Source of the DNA: Qipengyuania mesophila
GTDB lineage: Bacteria > Pseudomonadota > Alphaproteobacteria > Sphingomonadales > Sphingomonadaceae
Assembly (NCBI RefSeq): GCF_019711655.1
Contig: NZ_JAIGNU010000003.1
Span: 210,616-274,615 of the forward strand
Direction: 5' to 3'
DNA length: 64,000 bases
Shown here piece after piece: positions 35,984 to 45,386 of this stretch. The position numbers and the translations under genes were made by a program. A model generated the notes under the pieces. The model had not been told where the DNA came from and ran no database searches. It saw nothing but the letters and a program-made list of their open reading frames with translations. Each line of letters begins with the position of its first letter. The first letter of the stretch is position 1.

Positions 35984-37727
35984 TCTGGGACCGGTCGCGG
36001 GTCTTCTGCTGGGGCTGGCGATCTTGGGGGGATGCGGGGAGCCGGCGCCGGACCATTCGCCGGTAGACGCTGCGCGTGCCCAGCTGGCGCGCGGCGATGC
36101 GCTGGCGGCGCGCGTGTTTCTCGAACGGGCGCTTGAGCAGGGGACGCCGCGCGAGGACGTCGCGGCGCTGTTCGGCGAAGCCGCGCTGGTGGCTGGTGAT
36201 CTCCCGGCGGCGCGCAAGTGGCTTGGCCCGGGCAAGTTCTCCGAAGGCACCCGCGCGATCGGCTTCAGGCTGCTTGGACGCCTCGAAATGGCGCAGGGCA
36301 ATCTGCCCGCGGCGGGCGCGGCCTTCGATCGGTCCTATCGTGTCGAGCCGGACAGTTCCGATCTGTGGGTCGATATCGGGCGATTGCGTTATCGCGGCGG
36401 CGAACAGGTTCAGGCGATCGAGGCCGCCGATCGCGCGCTGGCGCTCGATCCCGACAGTGGCGAGGCGCTGCAGTTTCGCGGCCAGCTCGCGCGCGATTCC
36501 GAGGGAATGGAGGCGGGCGCCGCGCTCTTGGCGAAGGCACTCGAGCGCCAGCCCGACGATCTCGAACTGCGCGTCGAATATGCCGCGACGCTGAGCGATG
36601 CCGGGCGCCCGAGGGAGGCCCTCGAGGCGCTCCGTGCTGCAGGCGGACATGCGGCGGTCACGCCGCGCGGCCTATTCGTCCAGGCGATCATCGCCGCGCG
36701 GGGGGACGACTTCCGCCTCGCTCGAAACCTCCTCGAAAAGTCCGATCTGGAGAGGTCCGAACTGGCCTCGGCACAGCTGCTGTCGGCAATCATCGATCTC
36801 GCGGAAGAGAACTACGCGAGCGCGGCCCTGGCGCTCGACCGGCTCTATTCGCGCCAGCCCGACAATCGCCGCGTGCGCGAACTGCTTGCCTATGCGTTGT
36901 CGCGCAGCGGGGGTGAGCGCGAGCTCGTCCATCGGTTTGCCGAGGTGGCCAAGGGAAGGGCGGGGTCAGCCTATCTCCAGCTGCTGGTCGGCCGTGCCTG
37001 CGAGACGCTCGGCGATCGTCAGCGAGCGGCATTCTTCATCGATTTGGCGGCGCTCGACGGGACCGGCCTGACCGTGCTGCCGAGCAGGAGCCCGCAAGCT
37101 GCCCGGACTGCGCCCGCCACGCTCGGCGGCGCACAGCTGCGTGATTACGTCCGGGCGGCGATCGCCGGGCGCGAGACGGCCGCGGCGGTGAAGCGCGCGC
37201 GCGCCTTCGCGCAGCGCTTCCCCGGCTCGGCCGACGCCCAGGCGCTGTTGGGCGATGCCGAGTTGGCGCAGGGCAACAAGGCAGCGGCGAGAGCGGCCTA
37301 CGAGCGATCCGCGAAGGTTCGGCGACCCTGGCCGTTGGCGCTGCGCATCGCCGGTGTCCAGGACGATCCGGCGCGGGCGCGCCAGATGCTCGCGCACTAT
37401 GTCCGCAACAATCCGATGAACGGCGAAGCCGCTGCGGTGCTGGCCGACGCGGTTGCAGCGCAGGGCAAATGGGATCGGGCCGCGCAATTGCTCGATCATG
37501 CGATCATGCTGGGACAGGCCCGCGTGCCCTGGGTGCTTGCGGCGCGCAGCATCGCGGCGCTCCAGCTCGACGATCGCGAAGATGCGCTCGACTATGCGCT
37601 AGCGGCGCACGAACTCCAGCCGATGAACCCGCTGGCGATCTCCGCGCTGCTCGCAGCCTTGCCCGACACCGAGGCAGCGGCGAAGGTCGAGCTCGAAGCG
37701 AAGCTGCAGTCGCTGACGGCAGGCTGA
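35967..37727 (+). CDS. prsT: TPR lipoprotein, PrsT-like
   Basis: A 586-residue protein. The start at 35967 gives a lipoprotein signal (LGPVAGLLLGLAILGGC); the rest is alpha-helical tetratricopeptide-like repeats rich in Ala and Leu, for example DLWVDIGRLRYRGGEQVQAIEAADRALALDPDSGEAL and similar units to the C-terminus. Position after prsK-prsR identifies it as the PrsT component, a repeat protein thought to aid polymer export. PrsT proteins I know of are longer, about 900 residues, so this may be a short version or a neighbouring TPR family. Confidence 0.72.
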   Translation: MIFRRDLGPVAGLLLGLAILGGCGEPAPDHSPVDAARAQLARGDALAARVFLERALEQGTPREDVAALFGEAALVAGDLPAARKWLGPGKFSEGTRAIGFRLLGRLEMAQGNLPAAGAAFDRSYRVEPDSSDLWVDIGRLRYRGGEQVQAIEAADRALALDPDSGEALQFRGQLARDSEGMEAGAALLAKALERQPDDLELRVEYAATLSDAGRPREALEALRAAGGHAAVTPRGLFVQAIIAARGDDFRLARNLLEKSDLERSELASAQLLSAIIDLAEENYASAALALDRLYSRQPDNRRVRELLAYALSRSGGERELVHRFAEVAKGRAGSAYLQLLVGRACETLGDRQRAAFFIDLAALDGTGLTVLPSRSPQAARTAPATLGGAQLRDYVRAAIAGRETAAAVKRARAFAQRFPGSADAQALLGDAELAQGNKAAARAAYERSAKVRRPWPLALRIAGVQDDPARARQMLAHYVRNNPMNGEAAAVLADAVAAQGKWDRAAQLLDHAIMLGQARVPWVLAARSIAALQLDDREDALDYALAAHELQPMNPLAISALLAALPDTEAAAKVELEAKLQSLTAG

Positions 37728-37765
37728 GACATCTCGACAAGGGGCGCCGGTCCGGGCAGGGGTGG

Positions 37766-38770
37766 ATGATGGCGCTGCGATCCGTTTTTGCCGACCCGAT
37801 GGTACGCATGCTGGTCGCGGCGATCGTGCTGGCAATAGTGCTGCCCGCGACGGGCGAGGCACGCGGTGCTGCACAGGCGATCGCGAACGCGGCGATCTTC
37901 ATCCTCTTCCTGCTCAACGGCATGCGCATTGCCCGCCGCGATATCGCTGCGGGATTCGGGAATTGGCGGTTCCTCCTCCCGCTGGTGCTGTGGGTGTTCG
38001 GGGCCATGGCGCTGGCAGGCCTTGGCATCGCTGCGCTCGGTGCCCGCGTGCTCGCCCCTTCGGTGGCGCTCGGCTTTCTCTACCTCGGTACGCTGCCTTC
38101 GACCGTGCAATCGGCGACGTCCTACACTTCGCTCTCCGGGGGGAATGTGGCGCTGTCGGTGGTGGGGGCGGCGCTGCTCAACATTCTAGGCGTCTTCGTG
38201 ACCGTGCCGCTGTTCCTCGCCCTCGGGGGTAGCGGAGCCGGTGCGGTGGGCATGGACGTGGTGATCAAGATCATGCTCTTGCTGATCCTGCCCTTCGCCA
38301 TCGGCCAGGCGATCCAGGACTACACGCTCGCCTTCACCGCGCGCCATCGCCCCAAGATCGTCTGGATCGACCGCTTCGCAATCGCAGCGGCGATCTATGT
38401 CGCCTTCTCGGGCGCGGTCGAGCAGGGGATCTGGTCGCGCGTCGACCCGGGCGACTGGCTCGTGATCGGTGCGCTGGTCGCGGGATTCCTGCTGATCGGC
38501 AATCTCGGGGCGTGGATGGCGAGCGGAGCCTTGCGCCTGTCGCGGCCCGACCGGATCGCTTTCCTCTTCGCCGGTGCGCAGAAGAGCGCCGCTGTCGGAG
38601 CCCCACTTGCCACCATCCTGTTTCCGCCTGCCGAGGCAGGCTTCGTGGTGATCGCGCTATTGCTCTACCATTTCTTCCAACTGGTGGTGGCCGCGCCGAT
38701 CGCTAGTCGGCTGAAGCGGCCGTCTCGTCCGGATGCCGTTGGTTATAGCGCACCGACCACCAGAAGCTGA
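37766..38770 (+). CDS. Bile acid:sodium symporter-family transporter
   Basis: A 334-residue inner-membrane protein with about ten helices. LGFLYLGTLPSTVQSATSYTSLSGGNVALSVV and FLFAGAQKSAAVGAPLATILFP are the two crossed-helix core regions of the bile acid:sodium symporter-like family (YfeH/Rch1-like branch). Bacterial substrates of this branch are largely unknown. AGGGG precedes the ATG. The last 68 bases overlap the end of the DUF475 gene on the opposite strand. Confidence 0.82.
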   Translation: MMALRSVFADPMVRMLVAAIVLAIVLPATGEARGAAQAIANAAIFILFLLNGMRIARRDIAAGFGNWRFLLPLVLWVFGAMALAGLGIAALGARVLAPSVALGFLYLGTLPSTVQSATSYTSLSGGNVALSVVGAALLNILGVFVTVPLFLALGGSGAGAVGMDVVIKIMLLLILPFAIGQAIQDYTLAFTARHRPKIVWIDRFAIAAAIYVAFSGAVEQGIWSRVDPGDWLVIGALVAGFLLIGNLGAWMASGALRLSRPDRIAFLFAGAQKSAAVGAPLATILFPPAEAGFVVIALLLYHFFQLVVAAPIASRLKRPSRPDAVGYSAPTTRS

Positions 38771-39770
38771 GCCCGATCAGGATCGCGCCGATCAGCCCGG
38801 TCACAGTCTCGGGAATATGGAACTTGGCGGACATGAGCATGATCGCGCCCAGAACGATGATCGCCCAGAACGCGCCGTGTTCGAGGAAGCGGTAAGCCGC
38901 CAGGGTACCCTTGCGCACAAGGTGGATCGTCATCGAGCGCACGAACATCGCGCCGATCGACAGGCCCAAGGCGATCACGATCATGTTGTTCGAGAGCGCG
39001 AAGGCACCGATCACGCCGTCGAAACTGAAGCTGGCGTCGAGAACATTGAGATAGAGGAACCCGCCAAGCCCGCTGCGCACCACCGCGCCCTGCAATTTCG
39101 CAGCCTCCTCCTTCATCTCGAGGATCGCATTGATCCCCTCGACGGCGATGAACGTGACGAGGCCAAGGATACCGGCGACCAGAAAGGTCAGCGCTTCGTC
39201 GGGTTCGAGCATGGTTGAAATGCCCCAGAGTGCGAGGAGGAGAAGCGCAATTTCGGCGGCAGGCAAGGCGGCGAACTTGCTCAGCCATTCCTCGATCGCC
39301 CGAATCCAGTGAATCTCCTTGTCGAGATCGAAAAAGAATTTCAGCCCGACCATGGCGAGGAAGGCCCCGCCGAATCCCGCAATGCCGACATGTGCGGACG
39401 AGACGATTCTTTCGTATTCCTGCGGATTGTTGAGCGAGAGGTCGACCGTTTCCATGGGCCCCAGCCCGGCCGCAATAGCCACGATGGCGAGTGGGAAGAT
39501 CACGCGCATACCGAAGACTGCGAAGGCGATGCCCCAGGTGAGGAAGCGGTGCTGCCAGACTTCGTCCATTTCCTTGAGGACGCTGGCGTTGACCACGGCG
39601 TTGTCGAAGCTCAGCGACACCTCGAGCACCGACAGCACAACGACAATCCACAGGAGCGACAACGTGCCCGTGATCGTGCCGGTGCTGGCCCAGCCATACC
39701 ATGCGGCAAGGCTCAGGCAGACGAGCGTGAAGATGAAGGAAAATCCGTAGAAGCGGATCATCGTGGACAT
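38703..39770 (-). CDS. DUF475 (TerC-like) membrane protein
   Basis: A 355-residue protein with about nine helices. VVVLSVLEVSLSFDNAVVNASVLKEMD and FLYLNVLDASFSFDGVIGAFALSNN are paired acidic helix motifs shared with TerC-like proteins, some of which export metal ions. DUF475 members occur with tellurium-resistance and stress genes, but none are nearby. The ATG at 39770 follows panB by 17 bases, so the two are probably co-transcribed. Confidence 0.87.
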   Translation of the reverse strand: MSTMIRFYGFSFIFTLVCLSLAAWYGWASTGTITGTLSLLWIVVVLSVLEVSLSFDNAVVNASVLKEMDEVWQHRFLTWGIAFAVFGMRVIFPLAIVAIAAGLGPMETVDLSLNNPQEYERIVSSAHVGIAGFGGAFLAMVGLKFFFDLDKEIHWIRAIEEWLSKFAALPAAEIALLLLALWGISTMLEPDEALTFLVAGILGLVTFIAVEGINAILEMKEEAAKLQGAVVRSGLGGFLYLNVLDASFSFDGVIGAFALSNNMIVIALGLSIGAMFVRSMTIHLVRKGTLAAYRFLEHGAFWAIIVLGAIMLMSAKFHIPETVTGLIGAILIGLSFWWSVRYNQRHPDETAASAD

Positions 39771-39787
39771 GGCGCTGGTGTCCTTCT

Positions 39788-40660
39788 TCAGCCCTTGGGC
39801 TGGTAGGTCTGATCGGAGGTCGGGAAGCTGCGCGCGCGCACTTCCTCGGCATATTGCGCGACAGTCTTCTCGATCACCGCGGCAATGTCCTCGTATTTCT
39901 TCACGAAGCGCGGGACGCGTTCGAACATGCCGAGCATGTCTTCGGTAACCAGCACCTGCCCGTCGCATTGCGCCGAGGCGCCGATGCCGATCGTTGGGCA
40001 GGATACGCCTTGAGTCGCCTCTATCGCGATCGGCTCGAGCACCCCTTCCAGAACGATCGCGAAAGCCCCGGCCTCGTCGAGCGCCTTGGCATCGCCGACG
40101 ATCTTCTTCGCCTCGGCATCGTCGCGCCCGCGTGCGGCATAGCCGCCCAGCACGTTGACCGCCTGCGGGGTCAGGCCGACATGGCCCATCACCGGGATCC
40201 CGCGCTGATTGAGGAAGGCGACGGTCTCGGCCATCTGTTCGCCGCCCTCGAGTTTCACCGCCGCCGCGCCTGACTGCTTGAGCAGGTAGGCGGCGCTTTC
40301 GAAGGCCTGCTGCGGCGATTGTTCGTAGGATCCGAAGGGCATGTCGACCACCACCACCGCGTGGTAGCTGCCGCGCACCACCGCGGCGGCATGGTTGGCC
40401 ATCATGTCGAGCGTAACCGGGATGGTCGTCGGCAGGCCGTAGATGACCTGCGCCAGCGAATCGCCGACCAGCAGGATGTCGCAATGCGCATCGAGCAGCT
40501 GCGCCTGCCGCGCGGTATAGGCGGTCAGCATGACCAGCGGCTCGCGGGTTTCGCCACCGGTCTTGTGCGCGCGGATCTTGGGTACGGTAAGGCGCCGCAT
40601 CGGCTGCGGAGTCGGATTGGCGCGGCTGGTGCTCGTATCGAGCTGGAAGGTGGTCGACAT
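39788..40660 (-). CDS. panB: 3-methyl-2-oxobutanoate hydroxymethyltransferase
   Basis: A 290-residue TIM-barrel enzyme that adds a hydroxymethyl group from 5,10-methylene-THF to 2-oxoisovalerate to give ketopantoate, the first step to pantothenate and CoA. ILLVGDSLAQVIYGLPTTI (Mg and substrate site), MGHVGLTPQAVNVLGGY, VLEGVLEPIA and PTIGIGASAQCDGQVLV are the expected motifs. Family length is about 265-290. No other pan gene is in the window. Confidence 0.95.
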   Translation of the reverse strand: MSTTFQLDTSTSRANPTPQPMRRLTVPKIRAHKTGGETREPLVMLTAYTARQAQLLDAHCDILLVGDSLAQVIYGLPTTIPVTLDMMANHAAAVVRGSYHAVVVVDMPFGSYEQSPQQAFESAAYLLKQSGAAAVKLEGGEQMAETVAFLNQRGIPVMGHVGLTPQAVNVLGGYAARGRDDAEAKKIVGDAKALDEAGAFAIVLEGVLEPIAIEATQGVSCPTIGIGASAQCDGQVLVTEDMLGMFERVPRFVKKYEDIAAVIEKTVAQYAEEVRARSFPTSDQTYQPKG

Positions 40661-40788
40661 GGCGTTGCACTAGCAAGCGCGTGGGCGATGGCAAAGCGAA
40701 GCTTGGAATTGCGCGGTTTTGCGTGTCTAAGGGCGCGCATATGAGATGCGCGCAGGGGTCGCCGCGTCAGGAGAGGAATGATCTGAGC

Positions 40789-42219
40789 ATGGTCGCTACC
40801 ACGACGTCTACAAGCGAGGGCTGGTCCTCGCGTTCCGCCTTCATACTCGCAGCGATCGGGGCCGCAGTCGGCCTCGGCAATATCTGGCGGTTCCCGACGC
40901 TGGCCGGCGAGAGCGGGGGCGGTGCCTTCGTGATTTTCTATATTGCCTGCGTTTTCCTCCTTGGGTTGCCGCTGGTCTTGTCGGAGATTTTCATCGGGCG
41001 CGTCGGGCAAACCGATGCCGTCGGCTCGATCCGGCGAGTGGCAGCGCAGTCGCAGTCGTCGCAAAGCTGGTCGATCTTCGGCGCGATCGGCGCGCTTGCG
41101 GCCTTCCTGATCCTATCCTTCTACTCCGTCGTGGCGGGCTGGGTGCTTTACTATGCGGGGATCATGGGAGCCGATCTCGTTCAGGCGGTCATGGAGGGGG
41201 ATCCTTTCCGCGGCGCACTGGCGGGCGAAAGCCAGGCCCAGATCCAGCAAAGGCTCGGCGACATGTTCGCTAATCCCGGGCTGCTGATCACGATGCATTT
41301 CCTGTTTATGGGGGCGACGCTCTACATCATCGCGCGTGGCGTCCATTCGGGCATCGAGAAGGTTGCGACCTATCTCATGCCAGCCTTCTTCGTGCTTCTG
41401 GTCGGCCTGGTAATCTACGGTTCGGTCGAGGGCGACATGGGCGGAGCCATGAGCTTCCTGTTCACTCCCGACTGGTCGAAGCTGACCCCGCAGGTGATGA
41501 ACGCAGCGTTGGGGCAGGCGCTGTTCTCGCTCTCGCTCGGAGTGGCGGGCCTGATCACCTACGGGTCCTATATCAAGGAAGGCAGTGGGCTCGGGCCCAC
41601 CTCGGCGATGATCGCCATCGCCGATACCGGCGTGGCGCTGCTCGCCGGTCTGATGATCTTCCCGATCGTGCTCGCAGTCGGTCTCGACCCGGCTGCGGGT
41701 CCAACGCTGGTGTTCCAGACGCTCCCCTTCGCCTTCCAGACAATGCCTGCCGGCGCGCTGTTCGGCTTCCTGTTCTTCGTCCTCATCCTCGTCGCGGCGA
41801 TCACCAGCTCGATCTCGCTGCTTGAGGTACCGACCGCCTACGGTATCGGCGAACGCGGCTGGAGTCGCCCGAAGTCGGCGCTGATCTTCGGCGGCGGGGC
41901 CTTCCTCATCGGCATCGCCTGCCTGCTCGGCTACAATGTCTGGGCCGACGTGCGCCCGCTGTGGTTCTGGCCACTGTTCGAGAATACCGACATCCTCGAT
42001 ACGGTCGACGGTTTCACGGGCAAGGTGATGTTGCCGGTCGGCGCGCTGCTGACGTCGCTCTTCATCGGCTGGAAGGCCGATGAGAACCTGTTGCGCACTA
42101 CCACCGGCCTGTCGCCTTGGGCCTTCACCCTGTGGCGCTTTCTGATCGCGTGGCTGTGCCCGCTCGCAGTCGCGATCATCCTCGTCACAGGGCTTTTCCC
42201 CGGCATTCTGGGCGCTTGA
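40789..42219 (+). CDS. Neurotransmitter:sodium symporter (SNF/LeuT family)
   Basis: A 476-residue Na+-dependent transporter with about eleven helices. RSAFILAAIGAAVGLGNIWR followed by FPTLAGESGGGAFVIFYIA is the helix 1-2 sodium and substrate signature of LeuT-type proteins, which import amino acids or related amines. The ATG at 40789 is used because it leaves a normal 17-residue N-terminal tail; earlier in-frame ATGs at 40681 and 40741 would add non-conserved sequence. It is divergent from panB. Confidence 0.9.
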   Translation: MVATTTSTSEGWSSRSAFILAAIGAAVGLGNIWRFPTLAGESGGGAFVIFYIACVFLLGLPLVLSEIFIGRVGQTDAVGSIRRVAAQSQSSQSWSIFGAIGALAAFLILSFYSVVAGWVLYYAGIMGADLVQAVMEGDPFRGALAGESQAQIQQRLGDMFANPGLLITMHFLFMGATLYIIARGVHSGIEKVATYLMPAFFVLLVGLVIYGSVEGDMGGAMSFLFTPDWSKLTPQVMNAALGQALFSLSLGVAGLITYGSYIKEGSGLGPTSAMIAIADTGVALLAGLMIFPIVLAVGLDPAAGPTLVFQTLPFAFQTMPAGALFGFLFFVLILVAAITSSISLLEVPTAYGIGERGWSRPKSALIFGGGAFLIGIACLLGYNVWADVRPLWFWPLFENTDILDTVDGFTGKVMLPVGALLTSLFIGWKADENLLRTTTGLSPWAFTLWRFLIAWLCPLAVAIILVTGLFPGILGA

Positions 42220-42323
42220 TCCAAATTCGCTTTTACAGGGGTGGATTGCGGACTAACTAGCGCCGATCCGGCTGGCGGAGCGGGGAGTCCCGTGGCGGGC
42301 CGTGGAGGGAGGCACCGCGCCTG

Positions 42324-43892
42324 ATGATCTTGGACAGAGTGAAGCCGCTCGATGCCATCTTGGCAACGGCGCAGAAGAAGTCGTTGCATCGCAGCCTCGG
42401 TTGGCTGCAACTGACACTTCTCGGCATTGGGTGCGTCATCGGGACGGGGATTTTCGTCCTTACCGCGGTGGGTGCCCAGAAGGCGGGCCCTGGCCTGATG
42501 GTGGCCTTCGCGATCGCCGGCGCGGTCTGCATCGTCGCCGCACTCTGCTATGCCGAGATCGCCGCGATGATACCGGTCGCTGGCAGCGCCTATACTTACA
42601 GCTATGCGACGATCGGCGAATTCTTCGCCTGGACGGTCGGCTGGGCGCTCATCATGGAATATGCGATCGCTGCGAGCGCCGTCTCGGTCGGATGGTCGGG
42701 CTATTTCAGCGGGACTGTACTCGGCGGCTTGGGTATCCACTTGCCGGTATGGCTCAGCGCCGGTCCGCTCGCCCTGGGGGGCGTTGAAGGCGGTTTGATC
42801 AACCTGCCCGCATTGCTCATCGCGCTGCTCGTCACCGGCCTTCTGGTGATCGGCACGAGCGAGAGCGCCAAGGTCAATGCCGTGCTGGTCATGATCAAGG
42901 TCACTGCGCTGACCGCCTTCGTTGCGCTGACCCTGACCAGCGCCGAATTCGACACCAGCCACTTCAACCCCTTCCTCCCCGCCGGCATCTTCGGCGGCTG
43001 GGGCACCGGGGTCGGTGCGGTCGGTGCCGCGGCGACGATGTTCTTCGCCTATGTCGGCTTCGACGCAGTCTCCACCGCCGCCGAGGAGACCAAGGACCCG
43101 CAGCGTAACGTACCGATCGGCCTGGTCGGTTCGCTGTTGTTCTGCACGGTGTTCTACATCCTCGTCGCGGCGGGTGCGATCGGGACGCTCGGCGGCCAGC
43201 CGCTCATGGATGCGATGGGCCTCCCACTCGAGGCGGGATCGCCCGAACTGGCGCGCCAGTGCGCGCTGCCGCAATTCGCCGATGCGCTGGTCTGCTCGAA
43301 CGAGCCGCTGGCGCATGTCCTCAAGGTGCTGGGCTTCACCGCGGTCGGCAACGCGATCGGGCTCGCAGCTTTCGTCGCGCTTCCCTCGGTGATCCTGGTG
43401 CTGATTTTCGGGCAGACGCGCATCTTTTTCGTGATGAGCCGCGACGGGCTGCTGCCCGAACGCCTGAGCCGGGTGCATCCGCGCTTCCACACCCCGCATA
43501 TCGTGACCATCATTACCGGGCTCGCGGTTGCCATCGGGGCGGCCTTCTTCCCGGTCGGGCAGCTCGCCGACATATCGAATGCCGGGACGCTCTACGCCTT
43601 CGCAATGGTGGCGATCGCGGTGATGGTGCTGAGGGTGAAGGATCCCGCGCGCAGGCGGCATTTCCGGGTGCCGCTGGTGTGGCTCGTCGCACCCGCGACG
43701 ATCATCGGCTGCGTGCTGTTGTTCTTCAACCTGCCGACTGCGGCGATGCTGTTCCTGCCCGGCTGGGGCGCGCTCGGCGTGGTGATCTACTTTGCCTACA
43801 GCCGCAGCCGCAGCCATCTCGGCAAGGGCATTGTCGAGGTTGTCGACGATGTCGCCGGCCAGGAGACCATGGTGCCGATGGCGCCCGAGTGA
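42324..43892 (+). CDS. APC-family amino acid permease
   Basis: A 522-residue inner-membrane carrier with about twelve helices. LGIGCVIGTGIFVLTAVGA on helix 1 is the substrate-binding GxG motif of the APC family, and FFAYVGFDAVSTAAEETKDPQRNVPIG is the helix 6 motif; together these match the cationic amino acid/YfnA-like branch. The substrate is probably an amino acid but not identified. It follows another amino acid-type symporter gene and ends before a strong terminator. Confidence 0.9.
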   Translation: MILDRVKPLDAILATAQKKSLHRSLGWLQLTLLGIGCVIGTGIFVLTAVGAQKAGPGLMVAFAIAGAVCIVAALCYAEIAAMIPVAGSAYTYSYATIGEFFAWTVGWALIMEYAIAASAVSVGWSGYFSGTVLGGLGIHLPVWLSAGPLALGGVEGGLINLPALLIALLVTGLLVIGTSESAKVNAVLVMIKVTALTAFVALTLTSAEFDTSHFNPFLPAGIFGGWGTGVGAVGAAATMFFAYVGFDAVSTAAEETKDPQRNVPIGLVGSLLFCTVFYILVAAGAIGTLGGQPLMDAMGLPLEAGSPELARQCALPQFADALVCSNEPLAHVLKVLGFTAVGNAIGLAAFVALPSVILVLIFGQTRIFFVMSRDGLLPERLSRVHPRFHTPHIVTIITGLAVAIGAAFFPVGQLADISNAGTLYAFAMVAIAVMVLRVKDPARRRHFRVPLVWLVAPATIIGCVLLFFNLPTAAMLFLPGWGALGVVIYFAYSRSRSHLGKGIVEVVDDVAGQETMVPMAPE

Positions 43893-43916
43893 AATCCCGA
43901 ATGGGGCAATAGGAAA

Positions 43917-43944
43917 GGGCCGCTCCCGGTGGGGCGGCCCTTTT
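43917..43944. terminator. Bidirectional terminator
   Basis: GGGCCGC (43917-43923) pairs with GCGGCCC (43934-43940), followed by TTTT and another T run shortly after. On the minus strand the stem is followed by TTT. It lies between the converging permease and PNPOx-like genes. Confidence 0.8.
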
Positions 43945-43968
43945 CATTTTTTTGCGCCATTCGTCGGA

Positions 43969-44454
43969 TCAGATGTCCACTGCTTCGACATGGCGTTTCT
44001 CGGCCTCGTCATGGACATGCATGCCGAGCGCCATCTTGGCGGTGTTGAGCAGGCCCAAGTCGCCGCTCCAGATCTCCGCATCGCCCAAGTCCATGCGCAG
44101 GAACAGGATGTCGGGATCGTCCTTGCCGCCATCGTACCAGGCCTCGACGAAATTGTTCCAGAACTGGTCGAAGCGCTCTTGGCTGGTCTCGACCGACAGC
44201 GTGCCGTCGAAGCGGGCGAAGATATCGTGGTCCTTGCCGGCGAAGCTCGCCTTGACCTTACCCAGCTGGGCGAAGTCCGACTTCTTCTGCGTGAAGAACC
44301 AGATCGCGCTGTTCGCATCCTTGTCGAGCTGGGCGGTCATCGGCACCGAGGTGTTGGAGCGTCCATCGAGTTCGAGGAACAGGAAGGGCGAGTCGGCCAG
44401 CGCCTGCCAGAACTTCTGCTTGAGCGCGTCGGGGTTGCCTTGCGAATATTTCAT
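43969..44454 (-). CDS. Pyridoxamine 5'-phosphate oxidase-like (general stress) protein
   Basis: A 161-residue split-barrel protein. FLFLELDGRSNTSVPMTAQL, AIWFFTQKKSDFAQLGK and ILFLRMDLGDAEIWSG align with the general stress protein 26 type of PNPOx-like family, which bind FMN or related cofactors without being true vitamin B6 enzymes. Length is normal. No operon partner. Its upstream region is shared with the SOS promoter of imuA. Confidence 0.82.
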   Translation of the reverse strand: MKYSQGNPDALKQKFWQALADSPFLFLELDGRSNTSVPMTAQLDKDANSAIWFFTQKKSDFAQLGKVKASFAGKDHDIFARFDGTLSVETSQERFDQFWNNFVEAWYDGGKDDPDILFLRMDLGDAEIWSGDLGLLNTAKMALGMHVHDEAEKRHVEAVDI

Positions 44455-44550
44455 GGGTCAGAGCCTTTCGAATTGCGTTTGATTTTCAAACGGCTGAGGG
44501 CCTCCTGCCGTTCCGCGCGATACGTCGGGGCGAGGGCGGCGAAGGACGAA

Positions 44551-44585
44551 TTGCGAATCGCGCTCAAATGGAACATAATGGGAAC
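44551..44585 (+). promoter_or_regulatory. SOS promoter of imuA-imuB with LexA box
   Basis: TTGCGA (44551-44556), 17 bases, then CATAAT (44574-44579) form a good promoter. GAAC (44571-44574), seven bases, GAAC (44582-44585) is the alphaproteobacterial LexA box and covers the -10. Transcription would start about 44587-44592, ruling out the upstream ATG at 44568 as the imuA start. Confidence 0.85.
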
Positions 44586-44603
44586 AGAAAAGTCGTTCCC
44601 CCT

Positions 44604-45386
44604 ATGCCTTCACCCGATCTCGCCTCACTGCCGCTCGCGGCCTTCGAAGACCTTGCCGCGCTTTCCGCGCGGCGCAGCGCGCGCTGGCGCCCCGGTCTGG
44701 CGGCGCGACAGGGGCCGGCACTGCATAGCGAGATTTTCGCCTCCTCGCGCGATGGAGCGGGGGCGGGTGCCGCGCTGGCGCTGGCGCTCGACGACTGGCG
44801 CAGCCTCCCTCAGCAAGACGCCGGCGAGGTGCGGCATCCGCGCAGCGTGCTGTGGGTCCAGACGCGCGAGGCCGCGCGACGCGGGGGGCGTCCCTATCGT
44901 GCCGGACTGCCCGGGGACCTCCCGGCACGGGTGATCCATGTGCTGGCCGAAAAGGCGGAGGATGCGCTCTTCGCGCTCGAGGAGGGGCTGCGCTGCCGCG
45001 ACCTTGCCTTCGTCGTGGGAGAGATCGCGGGCAATCCCCGGGCGCTCGATTTCACCGCCTCGCGCCGGTTGACGCTGGCGAGCGAGAAGCACGGCGTGCC
45101 GCTGTTCCTCGTCCGGCTCGATGCCGCGCGCGATCTCTCCTCGGCACGGATGCGGTGGGAGGTCGCCTCGATGCCGTCGTCTGCACCGCGCTGGAATGCC
45201 CAGGCCCCCGGTCCGCCGCGCTGGCGGGCGGAGCTGTTCCGCGCCCGCGCGCATGCGCCGGGCGAATGGACCCTGGGCGAGGAAGCCGGCAGGCTCGTAG
45301 CGAGCAAGGCGCAGCGCGAGGCCGACGAGGCGGTGGCGGGCTGGACGGCGGGATTGCGCCTCAGGCGGTCGCCGCGCCGGGCGTGA
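44604..45386 (+). CDS. imuA: ImuA, RecA-like partner of the SOS mutasome
   Basis: A 260-residue protein distantly related to RecA, with HSEIFASSRDGAGAGAALALAL where a Walker-like region lies and ALFALEEGLRCRDLAFVVGEI in the core. ImuA works with ImuB and DnaE2 in damage-induced translesion synthesis. The ATG at 44604 lies downstream of the SOS promoter with an 18-base leader and no obvious ribosome site. Its stop overlaps the GTG of imuB. Confidence 0.82.
   Translation: MPSPDLASLPLAAFEDLAALSARRSARWRPGLAARQGPALHSEIFASSRDGAGAGAALALALDDWRSLPQQDAGEVRHPRSVLWVQTREAARRGGRPYRAGLPGDLPARVIHVLAEKAEDALFALEEGLRCRDLAFVVGEIAGNPRALDFTASRRLTLASEKHGVPLFLVRLDAARDLSSARMRWEVASMPSSAPRWNAQAPGPPRWRAELFRARAHAPGEWTLGEEAGRLVASKAQREADEAVAGWTAGLRLRRSPRRA

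Noticed and set aside
41931..43817. Minus-strand open frame of over 600 codons opposite the APC permease
   Set aside because: His/Arg/Asp-rich shadow of a membrane-protein gene, without a signal, domain or start site.
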